Assembly: GCF_005239225.2 (NCBI RefSeq)
Contig: NC_133298.1
Span: forward strand, 3,100,001-3,164,000
Direction: 5' to 3'
Source: Populus alba
Lineage: Eukaryota > Streptophyta > Magnoliopsida > Malpighiales > Salicaceae
Length of the DNA stretch: 64,000 nt
The notes beneath the pieces are model-generated. The model was not told the DNA's origin and did no database searches. It saw only the letters and a program-made list of their open reading frames with translations. Below are positions 36,576-48,701 of the stretch, piece after piece (the stretch's first letter is position 1; each line of letters begins with the position of its first letter). A program made the translations under genes and the position numbers.

Positions 36576-38745
36576 ATGGCTACTGAAAGAGATGATTCAC
36601 TTCAGTCTGTGAGTGTGAGGTTGGATGGGAAGAATTATTCGTATTGGAGTTATGTGATGAGAAATTTTCTTAAGGGTAAGAAGATGTGGGGGTATGTTAG
36701 TGGGACTTATATGATACCTAAGAATGTTGAGGAGGGAGATGTTGTTTTGATAGATACATGGGAAGCAAATAATGCAAAGATCATTACTTGGATCAACAAT
36801 TCTGTTGAGCATTCGATAGGTATGCAGTTGACGAAGTATGAGACAGCAAAAGAGGTTTGGGATCATCTGCAAAGGTTATTCACACAATCAAATTTTGCAA
36901 AACAGTATCAATTAGAGAATGACATACGAGCTCTTCATCAGAAGAATATGAGTATCCAAGAGTTTTATTCTGCTATGACAGATCTTTGGGATCAATTGGC
37001 TCTTACAGAATCGACAGAATTAAAGGCATGTGGTGCCTATATTGAGCGTAGAGAGCAGCAACGATTGGTACAGTTTTTAACAGTACTTCACAGTGATTTC
37101 GAAGGACTTAGGGGTTCAATTCTGCATCGTTCTCCATTGCCTTCTGTTGACTCTGTTGTTAGTGAGTTATTGGCTGAAGAAATACGTCTTCAGTCTTATT
37201 CTGAAAAGGGAATTTTTTCTGCTTCGAATCCTTCAGTATTAGCAGTGCCTTCTAAGCCATTCTCTAATCATCAGAATAAGCCTTACACAAGGGTTGGCTT
37301 CGATAAGTGCAGTTTCTGTAAGCAGAAAGGTCATTGGAAGGCTCAGTGTCCTAAGTTGAGACAGCAGAATCAAGCTTGGAAGTCTGGCAATCAGTCACAA
37401 TCTAATGCTCATAGACCACCTCAGGGTTATAAACCACCACACAACAATACTGCAGCAGTAGCTTCCTCAAGTTCTATTACCGATCCTAATATTTTGGCTG
37501 AGCAATTTCAGAAGTTTCTCTCCTTGCAGCCACAAGCAATGTCCGCTTCTTCTTCCATAGGTCAGTTGCATCATAGTTCCTCAGGTATGCCACACTCTGA
37601 ATGGGTCTTGGATTCTGGTGCTTCTCATCATATGTCTCCAGATTCCTCATCTTTTACCTCTGTTTCCCCTTTGTCCTCCATTCCTGTTATGACTGCTAAT
37701 GGCACTCCTATGCCCTTAGCAGGTGTTGGTTTTGTTGTCACACCTCACTTGTCTCTCCCTAATGTTTATCTTATTCCAAAACTCAAATTGAATCTTGCGT
37801 CTGTTGGTCAAATATGTGATTCTGGTGATTATTTAGTCATGTTTTCTGGTTCATTTTGTTGTATACAGGATCTGCAGTCTCAGAAGCTGATTGGGACAGG
37901 CCGTAGAGAGAATGGACTATATATTTTGGATGAGTTAAAAGTGCCAGTTGCTGCTGCCGCTGCTGCTGCTACTACAGTTGATTTGTCTTCCTTTCGTTTA
38001 AGTCTTTCATCTTCTAGTTTTTATTTATGGCATTCCCATCTAGGTCATGTTTCATCTTCTCGTTTGAGATTTTTGGCATCCACAGGAGCTTTAGGAAATT
38101 TGAAAACTTGTGACATTTCGGATTGTAGTGGATGTAAATTGGCAAAATTTTCCGCCTTACCTTTTAATAGAAGTATTTCTGTTTCTTCTTCACCATTTGA
38201 TTTGATTCATTCTGATGTATGGAGACCTTCTCCTGTTGCCACAAAAGGAGGGTCTCGATATTATGTCTCTTTTATTGATGATCATACTCGTTATTGTTGG
38301 GTTTATTTAATGAAACATCGTTCTGAATTTTTTGAGATATATGCAGCTTTTCGAGCTCTTATCAAAACTCAACATTCTGCTGTGATTAAATGTTTTAGGT
38401 GTGATTTGGGTGGGGAATACACCTCTAATAAATTTTGTCAATTGCTTGCCTTAGATGGAACCATCCACCAAACTTCTTGTACAGATACTCCTGAGCAAAA
38501 TGGTGTTGCTGAAAGAAAACATAGGCACATTGTTGAAACTGCTCATTCTCTCTTGTTGTCTGCCTTTGTTCCTAGTGAGTTTTGGGGAGAAGCTGTTCTT
38601 ACTGCTGTAAGTTTAATTAATACAATTCCATCTTCTCATAGTTCGGGTCTATCTCCTTTTGAAAAGTTATATGGGTATGTTCCTGATTATTCCTCATTTA
38701 GAGTCTTTGGTTGTACTTGTTTCGTTCTTCGTCCTCATGTAGAAA
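36576..38745 (+). pseudogene. Copia-2 Gag, protease and integrase (N-terminal part of polyprotein)
   Basis: Open from the ATG at 36576. Gag (RLDGKNYSYWSYVMRNFL) is followed by zinc knuckle CSFCKQKGHWKAQC, protease DSGASHHM, and integrase with HSHLGH..CSGCK, HSDVW, RCDLGGEY and ERKH. The frame enters the nested LTR element at 38746 and stops at 38760-38762. The host frame resumes at 42163 with [15 protein letters not shown] after a short shifted stretch. Confidence 0.9.
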
Positions 38746-39681
38746 TGATGCGAACCTCGTGATCACGTGGTCACGCAACCCACAATCAAGATTGAGATCT
38801 GATCTCGGAAAGCCGAAAGAGGTCTGATAGGAGTGTGACACAATGGAAACCTGCCCCAAGGCACCAACACTATTGGAATGAGTAGAATGACGCCACGAAG
38901 CCAGTTAATCTTCGATAAGTCATATCCAGTTCGTTCAAGAACTGAAGACTGCAAGAATCACTCTCACACGTTAAAACTGAAAAGTTCAGCATAATAATCA
39001 TCAAAAGCTGCCGAAATTGTGGCTTACATGAGTTTAAATAGTTCTTGAAAAGTTAACCTTAATGGACCCCTTATGTGGACTTATATGAGGTCCACTCAAA
39101 ACTGGCCCAAAACCCTAAGCTGAAAAGCCCATAACCTGATCCAAACAAGCCTTGGACCCTAGCTCCAAACAAAGTTTTTAATTAAGCCCAAAACATTAAA
39201 GAAAATAATAAAAATAAGTAACTTGTCATTAAATACCACCAGCCCTTCTTTCCTTGTGTAGCTAGGATGAATAAGGAATCCTTATAAGAAAAGGATTCTG
39301 AAACATTAATGAATCCTTGCCACACTAGGAGATTATATTGAAACTCATTAAAGATCCTTGTGGAACTAGGAAATTCCCAAAACCAGCTCTCACATCCTTG
39401 GAGGAAAAGAATAGGAAGTCCACAAGTCAAATGGAAGTAAATAACAAAATCCGTACAGCCTCTGTTGACCAGTATTGGGTTGCCTTACCGAACTCCGATT
39501 CACCTGCAATTTTAACCCAAGGTAATAAGATATGTCTGGAGAGTCCACATAAAATATTAGCCCGATCCAACGGTCGGATTGAGAATTATGACTGTTGCCG
39601 TAAACCTGGATTGTTGCGCTTTTTACGCCAAAATCCGAATCTGACCTTACTTGGGTCGTATCACAGGGATGAACCGTATCA
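38746..39681 (-). repeat. Nested element 3' LTR
   Basis: 936 bp. Differs from 41218-42162 by an 11-base indel near 39410, two one-base indels and several substitutions, so the insertion is not recent but younger than its host. Confidence 0.88.
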
Positions 39682-40106
39682 TTCCCTCCCTCTTCAAGAA
39701 GATTCGCCCTCGAATCTTGAATAGCATTAATGGTGACTTCAGTAGCCTCTTGTTTAAGCCTTCGGAATCCCCTTATTGCTAACACATTTCTCCAACAACA
39801 CTGTATAGAAGTAGTGACTGACAAGAATTTCAAATAAGCATGCCGTACTAACCACTTGCGTACATACTTCTGAATGATAACCACAGCGACTCTCCTTTGT
39901 CTTTCATCCTTTTGGCGTTGTACCTCTTTTTCCCATGAAGCTTCAAGATCATAGAATAATCTTCTACACTTATCAACTTCTCGTTCTAGAACCCCCAAAC
40001 CATGGCTTAGTATTTCGCATCGTTGATCTACAATCCTCCTCTGTTCCCTCTCCCTTAGTGAATACATGACACAGATAGGGGAAAAAAAACAAGAAGACGA
40101 CGACAA
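39390..40106 (-). CDS. ORF with coiled-coil and two IQ motifs, myosin XI-like fragment inside LTR element
   Basis: 238 codons. Residues about 15-75 are charged and heptad-like (LREREQRRIVDQRCEIL, VLEREVDKC). Two IQ motifs follow: IIQKYVRKWLVR at about 77 and SIQCCWRNVLAIR at about 100, spaced 23 residues as in myosin necks. The next residues, FRRLKQEATE, resemble the end of the last IQ and start of the tail of plant myosin XI. IQ motifs bind calmodulin-type light chains. The frame then runs into the LTR from 39681, so the last third is LTR-encoded and unlikely to be functional. The likely origin is capture of a host myosin exon by the element. A chance frame cannot be excluded for the flanks, but the IQ spacing argues against chance for the core. 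Confidence 0.6.
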   Translation of the reverse strand: MSSSSCFFSPICVMYSLREREQRRIVDQRCEILSHGLGVLEREVDKCRRLFYDLEASWEKEVQRQKDERQRRVAVVIIQKYVRKWLVRHAYLKFLSVTTSIQCCWRNVLAIRGFRRLKQEATEVTINAIQDSRANLLEEGGNDTVHPCDTTQVRSDSDFGVKSATIQVYGNSHNSQSDRWIGLIFYVDSPDISYYLGLKLQVNRSSVRQPNTGQQRLYGFCYLLPFDLWTSYSFPPRM

Positions 40107-40481
40107 GAATAGAGTTTATAGCATGAAGAACATTGATTTAGACTCGAGAATACAAATCTGACTTTTGTTTGGACCAGAACTTATCGAAAAACAAACTAAT
40201 ACGAGGGTGATGAAAATGACTCAAACAACAGCCAAATAACAAAATATGATGATAGTATAATGGCAGGAACGAAATCAACAGAAACAAAACAAGTTTTGAA
40301 AGATAACACCAAACAGACCCGTTACGACAAAACAAGACCTAATTCGGGAAACCTAAAGAAACCGATATCCAAATGACCTCGAATTTAATTCGTATTATTA
40401 CAATACTATGAAATCACCAAAAATCAATTTATAGGTCGTTCTCTTATTTCTAGGTACCCAAACTCCTTGTATGATCAGTTT

Positions 40482-40980
40482 GCGGCAGAATTGATCCTCC
40501 AATTAAAACCTCTAGAAGCCGGAATCAAAATATGTCCAAATTTAATATATGGTGCGATCTCATCCCCAATACACATAATATGAAGTTTCAACTGATTCTA
40601 GGGTGTTTTTCTTACGGCTCACTAATAGTAGTGTTTCCGCGGCAGAATCGAACCTCGAATTAAAACCTCAAGCAAACAATATCGAAATATGTCTAAATTT
40701 GATATAAGATGCGATCTCACCCCAAATAGACTGAATATGAAGTTTAAATTGATTCCAAGGTGTTTTACCTAGGGTTCATTAAGAGTAGTGTTTTTGCGGC
40801 AGAATTGAAACTCGAATTAAAACCTCAAGCAAATAATATCAGAATAGGCCCAACTTTTATATATGATGCGATCCCATCCCCAATAGACTGAATATGAAGT
40901 TTAAATTGATTCCGAGGTGGTTTGCTTATGGTTCACCAAGATTTGTGTTTCTGCGGCAAAAATTGAATGATCCTTCAAAT
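40482..40980. repeat. 157-bp tandem repeat, three units plus a partial fourth
   Basis: Units begin with GCGGCA at 40482, 40639, 40796 and 40953, exactly 157 bp apart despite clear sequence divergence. Shared landmarks are 'aattaaaacctc', 'gatgcgatct' and 'atgaagttt'. In element orientation the array lies between the primer site and the IQ frame, a place where packaging signals or leader structures sit. Confidence 0.88.
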
Positions 40981-41203
40981 TTCAACTAATCACTCTTTTC
41001 TCTATTTCTTTCTGATTTTTTTTAACAAAACTGATATGATTTAGAGACAGTAACAAGATGAAAATATAAACTTTTTTTTTTTTTTGCTTAGATGACACAG
41101 ACACGAAGAACAAGAAGATGGACGCAAACACTGAAAAACTTAAGGGAACACCAAAAAAAAAAAACAAAAATAACATAATGATATGACCTTGTTTCGGAGC
41201 CTA

Positions 41204-41215
41204 GCTCTGATACCA
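41204..41215 (-). other. Primer binding site of the nested element
   Basis: GCTCTGATACCA, the reverse complement of the initiator tRNA-Met primer site, two bases from the LTR at 41218. It fixes the element's orientation as minus. Confidence 0.88.
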
Positions 41216-41217
41216 AC

Positions 41218-42162
41218 TGATGCGAACCTCGTGATCACGTGGTCACGCAACCCACAATCAAGATTGAGATCTGATCCCGGAAAGCCAAAAGAGGTCTGAT
41301 AGGAGTGTGACACAATGGAAACCTACCCCAAGGCACCAACACTATTGGAATGAGTAGAATGACGCCACGAAGCCAGTTAATCTTCGATAAGTCATATCCA
41401 GTTCGTTCAAGAACTGAAGACTGCAAGAATCACTCTCACACGTTAAAACTGAAAAGTTCAGCATAATAATCATCAAAAGCTGCCGAAATTGTGGCTTACA
41501 TGAGTTTAAATAGTTCTTGAAAAGTTAACCCTAATGGACCCCTTATGTGGACTTATATGAGGTCCACTCAAAACTGGCCCAAAACCCTAAGCTGAAAAGC
41601 CCATAACCTGATCCAAACAAGCCTTGGACCCTAGCTCCAAACAAAGTTTTAATTAAGCCCAAACATTAAAGAAAATAATAAAAATAAGTAACTTGTCATT
41701 AAATACCACCAGCCCTTCTTTCCTTGTGTAGCTAGGATGAATAAGGAATCCTTATAAGAAAAGGATTCTGAAACATTAATGAATCCTTGCCACACTAGGA
41801 GATTATATTGCAACTCATTAAAGATCCTTGTGGAACTAGGAAATTCCCAAAACCAGCTCCCACATCCTTGGAGGAAAAGAATCTTAATCAAATAGGAAGT
41901 CCACAAGTCAAATGGAAGTAAATAACAAAATCCGTACAGCCTCTGTTGACCAGTATTGGGGTGCCTTACCGAACTCCGATTGACCTGCAATTTTAACCCA
42001 AGGTAGTAAGATATGTCTGGAGAGTCCACATAAAATATTAGTCCGATCCAACGGTCGGATTGAGAATTATGACTGTTGCCGTAAACCTGGATTGTTGCGC
42101 TTTTTACGCCAAAATCCGAATCTGACCTTACTTGGGTCGTATCACAGGGCTGAACCGTATCA
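41218..42162 (-). repeat. Nested element 5' LTR
   Basis: 945 bp, paired with 38746-39681. It carries the 11-base segment 'cttaatcaaat' near 41882 that the other LTR lacks. Confidence 0.88.
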
Positions 42163-44201
42163 AGAATGAAGTAATTTATCCTCTCGATCCGCTATTTGTG
42201 TTTTTCTAGGCTATGGTGAAGGTAAAAAGGGTTATCGTTGTTTTGATCCAATAACTCAGAAACTTTATGTGTCTCGTCATGTTGTCTTCCTTGAGCATAT
42301 ACCTTTCTTTTCTATTCCATCCACTACTCATAACCTGACCAAATATGATGTTATTAGTATAGATCCGTTTTCTGAGGATTCTGATATCTCTCCCCATGTT
42401 CGATCAATTTGTACTCATAACTCTGCAGGTACTGGTACTTTACTCTCTGGCACACCTGAAGCTCCATTCTCATCTACAGCCCCTCAAGCTTCATCTGAGA
42501 TTGTGGATCCACCTCCACGTCAGTCCATCCGTATTCGTAAGTCTACAAAACTACCAGATTTTGCTTATTCTTGTTATTCTTCATCATTTACTTCCTTTTT
42601 AGCTTCTATTCATTGTCTCTTTGAGCCCTCTTCCTATAAAGAGGCAATTCTTGATCCGCTTTGGCAGCAAGCTATGGATGAGGAACTTTCTGCTTTGCAT
42701 AAGACAGATACTTGGGATCTGGTTCCTCTACCTCCTGGTAAGAGTGTTTGTTGGTTGTCGTTGGGTGTAATAAGATCAAGACTAAATTCTGATGGGTCTA
42801 TTGAGCGATACAAAGCTAGGCTGGTTGCAAAAGGATACTCTCAAACAGTATGGTATGGGACTATGAGGAGGACATTTGCCCCGGTTGCAAAAATGACTAC
42901 TATTCGTACTCTTATTGTTGTAGCTTCGATTCGTCAATGGCATATTTCTCAGCTTGATGTTAAAAATGCCTTCTTGAATGGAGATCTTCAAGAAGAAGTT
43001 TATATGGCACCCCCTCCTGGTATTTCACATGACTCTGGATATGTTTGTAAGCTTAAGAAAGCATTATTATGGTCTCAAACAAAGCACCTCGTGCTTGGTT
43101 TGAGAAATTCTCTATTGTGATCTCGTCTCTTGGCTTTGTTTCTAGCAGTCATGATTTCTGCTCTTTTTATCAAGTGCACTGATGCAGGTCGTATCATTAG
43201 TGTCTTTATATGTTGATGACATGATTATTACTGGTGATGATATTGATGGTATTTCAGTTTTGAAGATAGAGTTGGACTAAACGATTTGAATGAAGGATTT
43301 GGGTCATCTTCGATATTTCCTGGGTATTGAGGTAGCATATTCACCTAGAGGTTACCTTCTTTCTCAGTCGAAAAATATGTTGCAGATATTCTTGAGGCGG
43401 GCTAGACTTACAGATAACAAAGACTGTTGATACTCCTATTGAGGTTAATGCAAGGTACTCTTCTTCTGATGGTTTACCTTTGATAGATCCTACTTTATAC
43501 CGCACTATTGTTGGGAGTTTGGTATATCTCACCATTACTCGTCCAGATATTGCATATGCTGTTCATGTTGTTAGTCAGTTTGTTGTGCTTCTCCTACTAC
43601 TATTCACTGTGGGCAAGCTGTTCTTCGTATTTTGCGATATCTTCAGGGTACAGTTTTTCAGAGGTCTTTTACTCTCATCCACCTCTTCCTTGGAGTTGCG
43701 TGCATACTCTGATGCTGATCATGGTAGTGATCCCACAGATCGCAAGTCTGTTACCGGGTTTTGTATCTTTTTAGGTGATTCTCTTATTTCTTAGAAGAGC
43801 AAGAAACAATCTATTGTTTCTCAATCATCCACCGAAGCAGAATATCGTGCCATGGCATCTACCACCAAAGAGATTGTTTGGTTATGTTGGTTACTTGCTG
43901 ATATGGGAGTTTCCTTTTCTCATCCTACTCCTATGTATTGTGACAACCAGAGTTCTATTCAGATTGCTCACAACTCGGTTTTTCGATGAGCGAGGACTAA
44001 GCAACATTGAGAGATCGATTTGTCATCTTACTCGTCATCCATCTCAAGGCATGGCACCATACTTTTGCCTTTTGTTCCTTCTTCCTTGCAGATTTGCAGA
44101 TTTCTTCACCAAGGCGCATTCCATCTCTCGTTTTCGTTTTCTGAGTTGTTGCAAAACTCTCGAATGCTACAGCTGCCGCATCGTGAGTTTTTGAGGGGAG
44201 A
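42163..44201 (+). pseudogene. Copia-2 RT and RNase H remnants
   Basis: Continuation of copia-2 after the nested element. Readable blocks: [80 protein letters not shown] near 43212-43245, VGSLVYLTITRPDIAYAV, and RNase H ADHGSDPTDRKSVTGFC followed by an in-frame TAG at 43792-43794 where tryptophan is expected. Several frame changes (for example after CKLKKALL near 43065) show it is inactive. Confidence 0.88.
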
Positions 44202-44370
44202 TGTTAAAATAATATTTTATATAGTATTATTTATTAAGGGTAGAATAGTACCTTTCAGTTTAACCCATATATACTTTATTTGTATTTAGGTTAAGTCTAA
44301 GCATTCATAATATACAGGATTATTCAAATTCTAGCCTCCCTTTTTGTGTTTGATCTCAATAAGTTTAACA
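44202..44370 (+). repeat. Copia-2 3' LTR
   Basis: 169 bp; same ends as the 5' LTR with small insertions in T and A runs. Confidence 0.88.
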
Positions 44371-44703
44371 ACCCATACATTATATTTTAAAAAGAAGCTT
44401 TACTTTTTTTCAATTAAGTTCCCTTTCCCTGCATACATTTATACATGGGACCCACAAGGTGGAAACTTCCTCGAGCAGGAGGATGTATAAAATAATTTGC
44501 CCTGCACACGTATGTATAAGGGAAAGAAATGGTGGATTTGGTTTGATGATTGAGAGGAAGGTGAAGGATAGGGTAAAATTAGTGATCAGAACATTCAACT
44601 ACTCGTAATTAACAGCTGCGAACTATTGGTATACATTTATGAAATGATTATAAATGCTGAAAACTTAGTTGAGGTTTAGGGTTTGACATTGGAATTAAAT
44701 TCT

Positions 44704-44915
44704 ACATGGTTATTATTTTATTTTATTTTTTATTTTATTTTTTTAGATTAACATGGGTGTCCGGGCGCGAGCTTGCGCGCACCTCGACTAAATCCCACGG
44801 GCCTGAAGTTAACGACCATGTAAGACTCCAGTGCCATCATATGAGCAACCTAGGGTTCAAAGCTAAGATCATAGAGGGAGCAAACCTCTTGGTCTCAAGC
44901 TTTTATTTTTTTATT
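44704..44915 (-). mobile_element. tRNA-like SINE
   Basis: Left side is T/A-rich (reverse of an A-rich tail), then 'gattaacatgggtgtccggg', 'ctcgactaaatcccacggg' and 'gttaacgaccatgtaag'. On the minus strand the right part gives a tRNA-like head with a degenerate B box (gctttgaaccc). The same family appears truncated at 12989-13070 and 15955-15990. Its ends and target duplication were not fixed. Confidence 0.6.
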
Positions 44916-45859
44916 ACTGAAAGGACGTGACAACATCTGTACAGCAAAAAGGATGGTCTATTTATATTTCTTGCTATCATACACACACCACACACACACA
45001 CACATCACTCAGTCACTCCAACCCCAAAGTCACGCTCCTGACCTCTCTTCACAAGATGGAGTAAAAAAGCTTTTCCATGACAACGAGCAAAATAGTATGT
45101 TCCACACATGGTGGGAAAAAACATAAAAAGGCAAGATATCTTGGGTAATCATTGAGGAGCTGTAAAATAAAAAATGTATAGATTCAAATGAAATTCGAGG
45201 TTGATGATTAAAATGAGTATAAAAGATGAAGATTCCTTTTTCTTTGGTGTGTCCATTCCATAAATGACAGATTTGGTTTGAAGGATTAAGAAAGGTGCAG
45301 GACATGGGCAAGTTAAGTGATTAGGAACATTCAATTACTCATAATTTAGGAAAGCTGTGGACTATTTGCGTCCGTTGCCAATCTTGACTGGAGATGAAGC
45401 CTTAATTATAAAATGCATGAATTAAAAACTTAGTTCCAGTTTTAGTCCATGGTGTTAGGTGGATGTCAAATTCTGGTGGGTTTCTCTTAGCATCTTCCGC
45501 TATAAGTATCGTGGAAAATTAAGAAATTGTGACTTTGATATTTTCCTTCTGATTTTTTCGGTTCACATTTATAAAATCAAAAACCGAATCAAAAGTGATT
45601 AGTGTTTTCAAAATTTTAATCCGATTTAATTAGATTTTTTTTCACGATTTGATTTTCAGTTTTTCTCAATTTAAATCAGTTTTTGACGTTTTTGCTCACC
45701 CCTACTTCTAAAAATAGGCCGAGGAGCTATCTAGGATAACTACTTCAGAGTTTTTTTTAGCATGGTTATCCCCTTTATAGTGCAAAGATAAAGTGTGGCC
45801 TTTGTAATAAAAAAAAATACTCACATGACATCGTATTAATATAAATCATTAAAATTTTG

Positions 45860-45965
45860 AGGGGTATAAACTCAATTGGTCAGGTTCTAAGTTTGTTTCT
45901 TGAGGTTACTAGTTCAAGCTCACAAACTTTAGGTCACAGAGGTTTATATGGCCATTAACCTAATT
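45860..45965 (+). mobile_element. Second SINE, different family
   Basis: A-box-like 'actcaattggtcagg' and B-box-like 'agttcaagctc' are spaced about 35 bp apart as in RNA polymerase III promoters of tRNA-derived SINEs. The 3' part shares 'ggccattaacct' with the other SINE, and an A-rich tract follows. Confidence 0.5.
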
Positions 45966-46914
45966 CAAAAAAATTGATTGAAAATTCAATCATTAAAAAA
46001 TTCTAATTTAAAAAATAAAATTGAAAAATATATATAAAATAAAAAAATAAAAATAAAATAGTAGTTTTAATAAATAGTGAAATTGTTGAAGAGAGATACA
46101 CAATTTCTTCTTCTTTTAGTTTTTTTTTTTTTTTAATTAAAGGATATAAGATGCTCTTGTTACAGCAGTACTCTAATATCTCTTCAGGCCCATGGTTTTT
46201 TTTTTTTTTTTTTTTTTTATCATGAGTTTGTCCTATGATAAAGAAAGTCGATACAAAATAAAAATGAAGCTGTTTTTCTTCACAGTTATTAATATTATTA
46301 TTGGATGGTCAAAAAGAAGCTTTACTTTTTTTTCAATTAAGTTCCCTGCATGCATTTATACATGGGAGCCACAAGGTGGAAACTTCCTTGAGCAGGAGTT
46401 TGTTTGTCTTGGTCATGATCGGAAATTTCTTATGTGGACAGTTGCGTCAGAAGAGGTGTAGAATACTATGGTCTTCCATTCATGAGTGGATGTCTTTGGG
46501 TGTCGGCTATGGTGATGTTTTCCATGAAATTCATGTCGTTTGCTGATGGTTAGAAAAGGAGATTAGGAGCGTTCTTGTGCACTTCTTTGAAACTGATTTT
46601 ATTTTGTTTGTAGAATTCATCGCTCTCTCTATCAGCCTAGCCTCTGTTTAACATGATCCGCGGAAAATAGTCGTAATTCTAAAATTATTTTTACAATTAT
46701 CAGCAGTACGTGTAGACTAATACAGGATTATTGTATAATTTTTCATTTTCATTTCGTGAACATTTTGTGTGACGATCAACATTAATCATTGATGGAATAT
46801 TCAATTGCGTCACAGAAGGAGTACGTGTAGACTAATTTAAAAATGGTCATTCTAGAATACTTGTGTTGGGGTTTCAACTATGCGGACCATTCTCGGATGA
46901 TTTTTGTTTATATA

Positions 46915-47180
46915 TGAACTATAAGAAATATATTATTTTGCACCGTTATATGTTAAAAAATTATTATATTCCCATGATTAAAAAAAGAAATACAAGACTC
47001 TGCATTGGGTGATCATCGTTCAAGGATTTTTTTATATTATTTTCTTGTTTTTCTCCTAGTTTTTCAATTAATAATAGCTAGCTTGTACCCCACCGTTCAC
47101 TCCTGATTATTAAGAGATGAAGACTATTTGTATACTCCCAATTCTTGGATTGACTTGGATGTTAATAGCGTTTATTAAAT
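46915..47180. repeat. Third copy of the 13.5-kb flank block
   Basis: 'ctgcattgggtgatcatcg', 'tagctagcttgtacccc' and 'gatgaagactatttg' align with 13480-13830 and 15165-15500. It shows that the region downstream of 46.3 kb was once an RLK upstream unit. The following 47180-47590 is AT-rich without a gene. Confidence 0.65.
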
Positions 47181-47589
47181 ATAAAAAGTGTTTTTTTTAA
47201 AAAAATATATTATTATTTTTATATTTTTAGAATTGATTTGATGTGTTGATGTAAAAGATAAATTTTTAAAATATAAAATAATATTATTTTAATATATTTA
47301 AAAAAAAACAACTTTAAAAAATAATCATTGTCACAATCACCATTTAATAATTTTATTGGTGGAATTTTTTCTGTGGTGTGAGATTACGATTTCGTCGGTA
47401 AAAATTTTACTAACTAATTTACCAATGAAATCCGTTCGTGAATAACATTTGTTTATAATTTCATTATTTTTCGCTAATTCTGTAATAAAAAAAAAATGAT
47501 AGTTTTACATACTTAAAAATACAGCTAGAAAAACAAAATTCGCTTAATTTCACCAGTATTTCCCTCTAAAAAATTGACATATAACCAAA

Positions 47590-48530
47590 AAAAAAACTGG
47601 AATGACATTTACATGGTTAGCCTTCAGACGAGAGCCATGGATGAAAACTTGTAGAAAGAAAATTAGGAGCATTGGCCACCAGTGAGCTGTAGATATTCAA
47701 GTCAATCACAAGTCATCCCACTACAAGACTTTAGGATAGGGCCAATAATTGAAACCAATAAAGGTTCTGTCGGCAATTAAATATACTATTGATGTATACA
47801 TTTTACGATTCAACTTAACGATGTTGAACACCATTGATTTTGTTGGCAAAAGAAAAGGCAAAGAAACAGCTCTTAAAGAAAAAAGCAAAGCAAAGCAGAA
47901 CAATCCAACAAACTTACAGCTCAGAGAGTGATTTGTGACTATTAGTCTGGCTGCCATTCTACAGCCATTGGTGAAACAATCAGGCAGAAAATAGACTGCT
48001 CTGGCGCCCTTTTCTTCTTCTTTTTATTTTATTATTATTTCTTTCTTCTTCTTCTTCTTCTTTTACATTAGCGCAATTTTCTTAGAATCTCTGACAATTA
48101 TGCTCAAAATAAAAAGGAAATAAAAAAAGAAAAAGAAATAGGAGAGATGTCAATGTATTGGCCAATGACATGCTGCTGAACATCATATGATAATTATTCT
48201 GCAAAATTAATAAGTTTCATGTTCAGCTTTGCTTAAGGATCAGTGAGTAACGATGCAATACTTTTCATCGATTTTCCTTTGTGTGTATATTCATTTCCAT
48301 CTTGTATAGGAGATCTGTAACTGATAAATTGGTGTGGAGGTATTTTCAATACTCAACTTGTCAAGTGACTTGTTGAAGATTTTACTTGAGGTTTTTCTGT
48401 TAGTATATCTGCTATATAAAACAGTCTTTCAAATATTACTGAAGGGAAGTGAAATCATCACATCTTTCAATTCTGCCATGGAAAACGGCTTTGACAATGG
48501 AAGCCATTGAATTATAAAGCCATTATGTTA
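47590..48530. repeat. RLK 3'-flank block, copy 2
   Basis: 47590-47990 matches 61855-61935 plus 63290-63540, and 48005-48530 matches 14510-14930 and 63540-64000. It ends with the kinase 3'-end relic 'ggaaaacggctttgacaatgg' just before copia-3. The 61.9-63.3 kb segment is missing here, so either it was inserted there or lost here. Confidence 0.7.
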
Positions 48531-48544
48531 AATTTATTCGTCAC

Positions 48545-48694
48545 AGTTTGAGAATAATTAGGGAGGCTTTAACCTAAATAGTTTGAGCCAACCCTTTCTA
48601 TATTTATGAGTAGGGCAATATACAATAGTAAAGGTGGAGATTATCACATAAGAATATGACTACAATATTTTCTATATAGTTACATTCTATAATA
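48545..48694 (-). repeat. Copia-3 3' LTR
   Basis: About 150 bp; diverged from the right LTR by substitutions and small indels. Exact ends are uncertain because the usual TG/CA termini are not clear. Confidence 0.65.
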
Positions 48695-48701
48695 CGCCCC
48701 C

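Larger units (their letters stand above)
38746..42162 (-). mobile_element. Non-autonomous LTR element with a myosin-like IQ region, nested in copia-2
   Basis: Two long LTRs (38746-39681, 936 bp; 41218-42162, 945 bp) start TGATGCG and end CGTATCA on the plus strand. The primer site (reverse complement of TGGTATCAGAGC) at 41204-41215 and a purine-rich tract (complement of 39682-39694) show minus orientation. The flanks AGAAA (38741-38745) and AGAAT (42163-42167) are a 4/5 target duplication. The 1536-bp interior has no gag, protease, integrase or RT. Instead it holds a 238-codon frame with two IQ motifs and a 157-bp tandem repeat. It is best described as a LARD/TRIM-like element that depends on other elements for movement. 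Confidence 0.88.
36125..44370 (+). mobile_element. Copia-2: degenerate Ty1-copia element split by a nested LTR element
   Basis: Short LTRs (36125-36289, 165 bp; 44202-44370, 169 bp) start TGTTAAA and end GTTTAACA, with several differences between them. The primer site TGGTATCAGAGC is at 36290-36301 and a purine tract lies just before 44202. No convincing target duplication is seen. The pol region carries frameshifts and stops. A 3417-bp element (38746-42162) interrupts the integrase region. LTR divergence makes it older than copia-1. Confidence 0.9.
44395..46560. other. RLK upstream relics (three partial copies) without gene body
   Basis: 44395-44610, 45240-45430 and 46300-46560 each resemble the upstream region of the receptor genes: 'ggaggatgtataaaat', 'gccctgcacacgtatg', 'caatcttgactggagatg', 'ggtcatgatcgg'. 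No receptor coding sequence follows. A CA microsatellite lies at 44980-45003. Around 45545-45705 is 'gctcacccctac', which resembles a hAT-type terminal repeat in reverse; only one end was found. Confidence 0.55.

Noticed and set aside
39390..40106. A complete host myosin gene
   Set aside because: Only two IQ motifs are present, there is no motor or globular tail, and the frame lies between LTRs and enters one of them.
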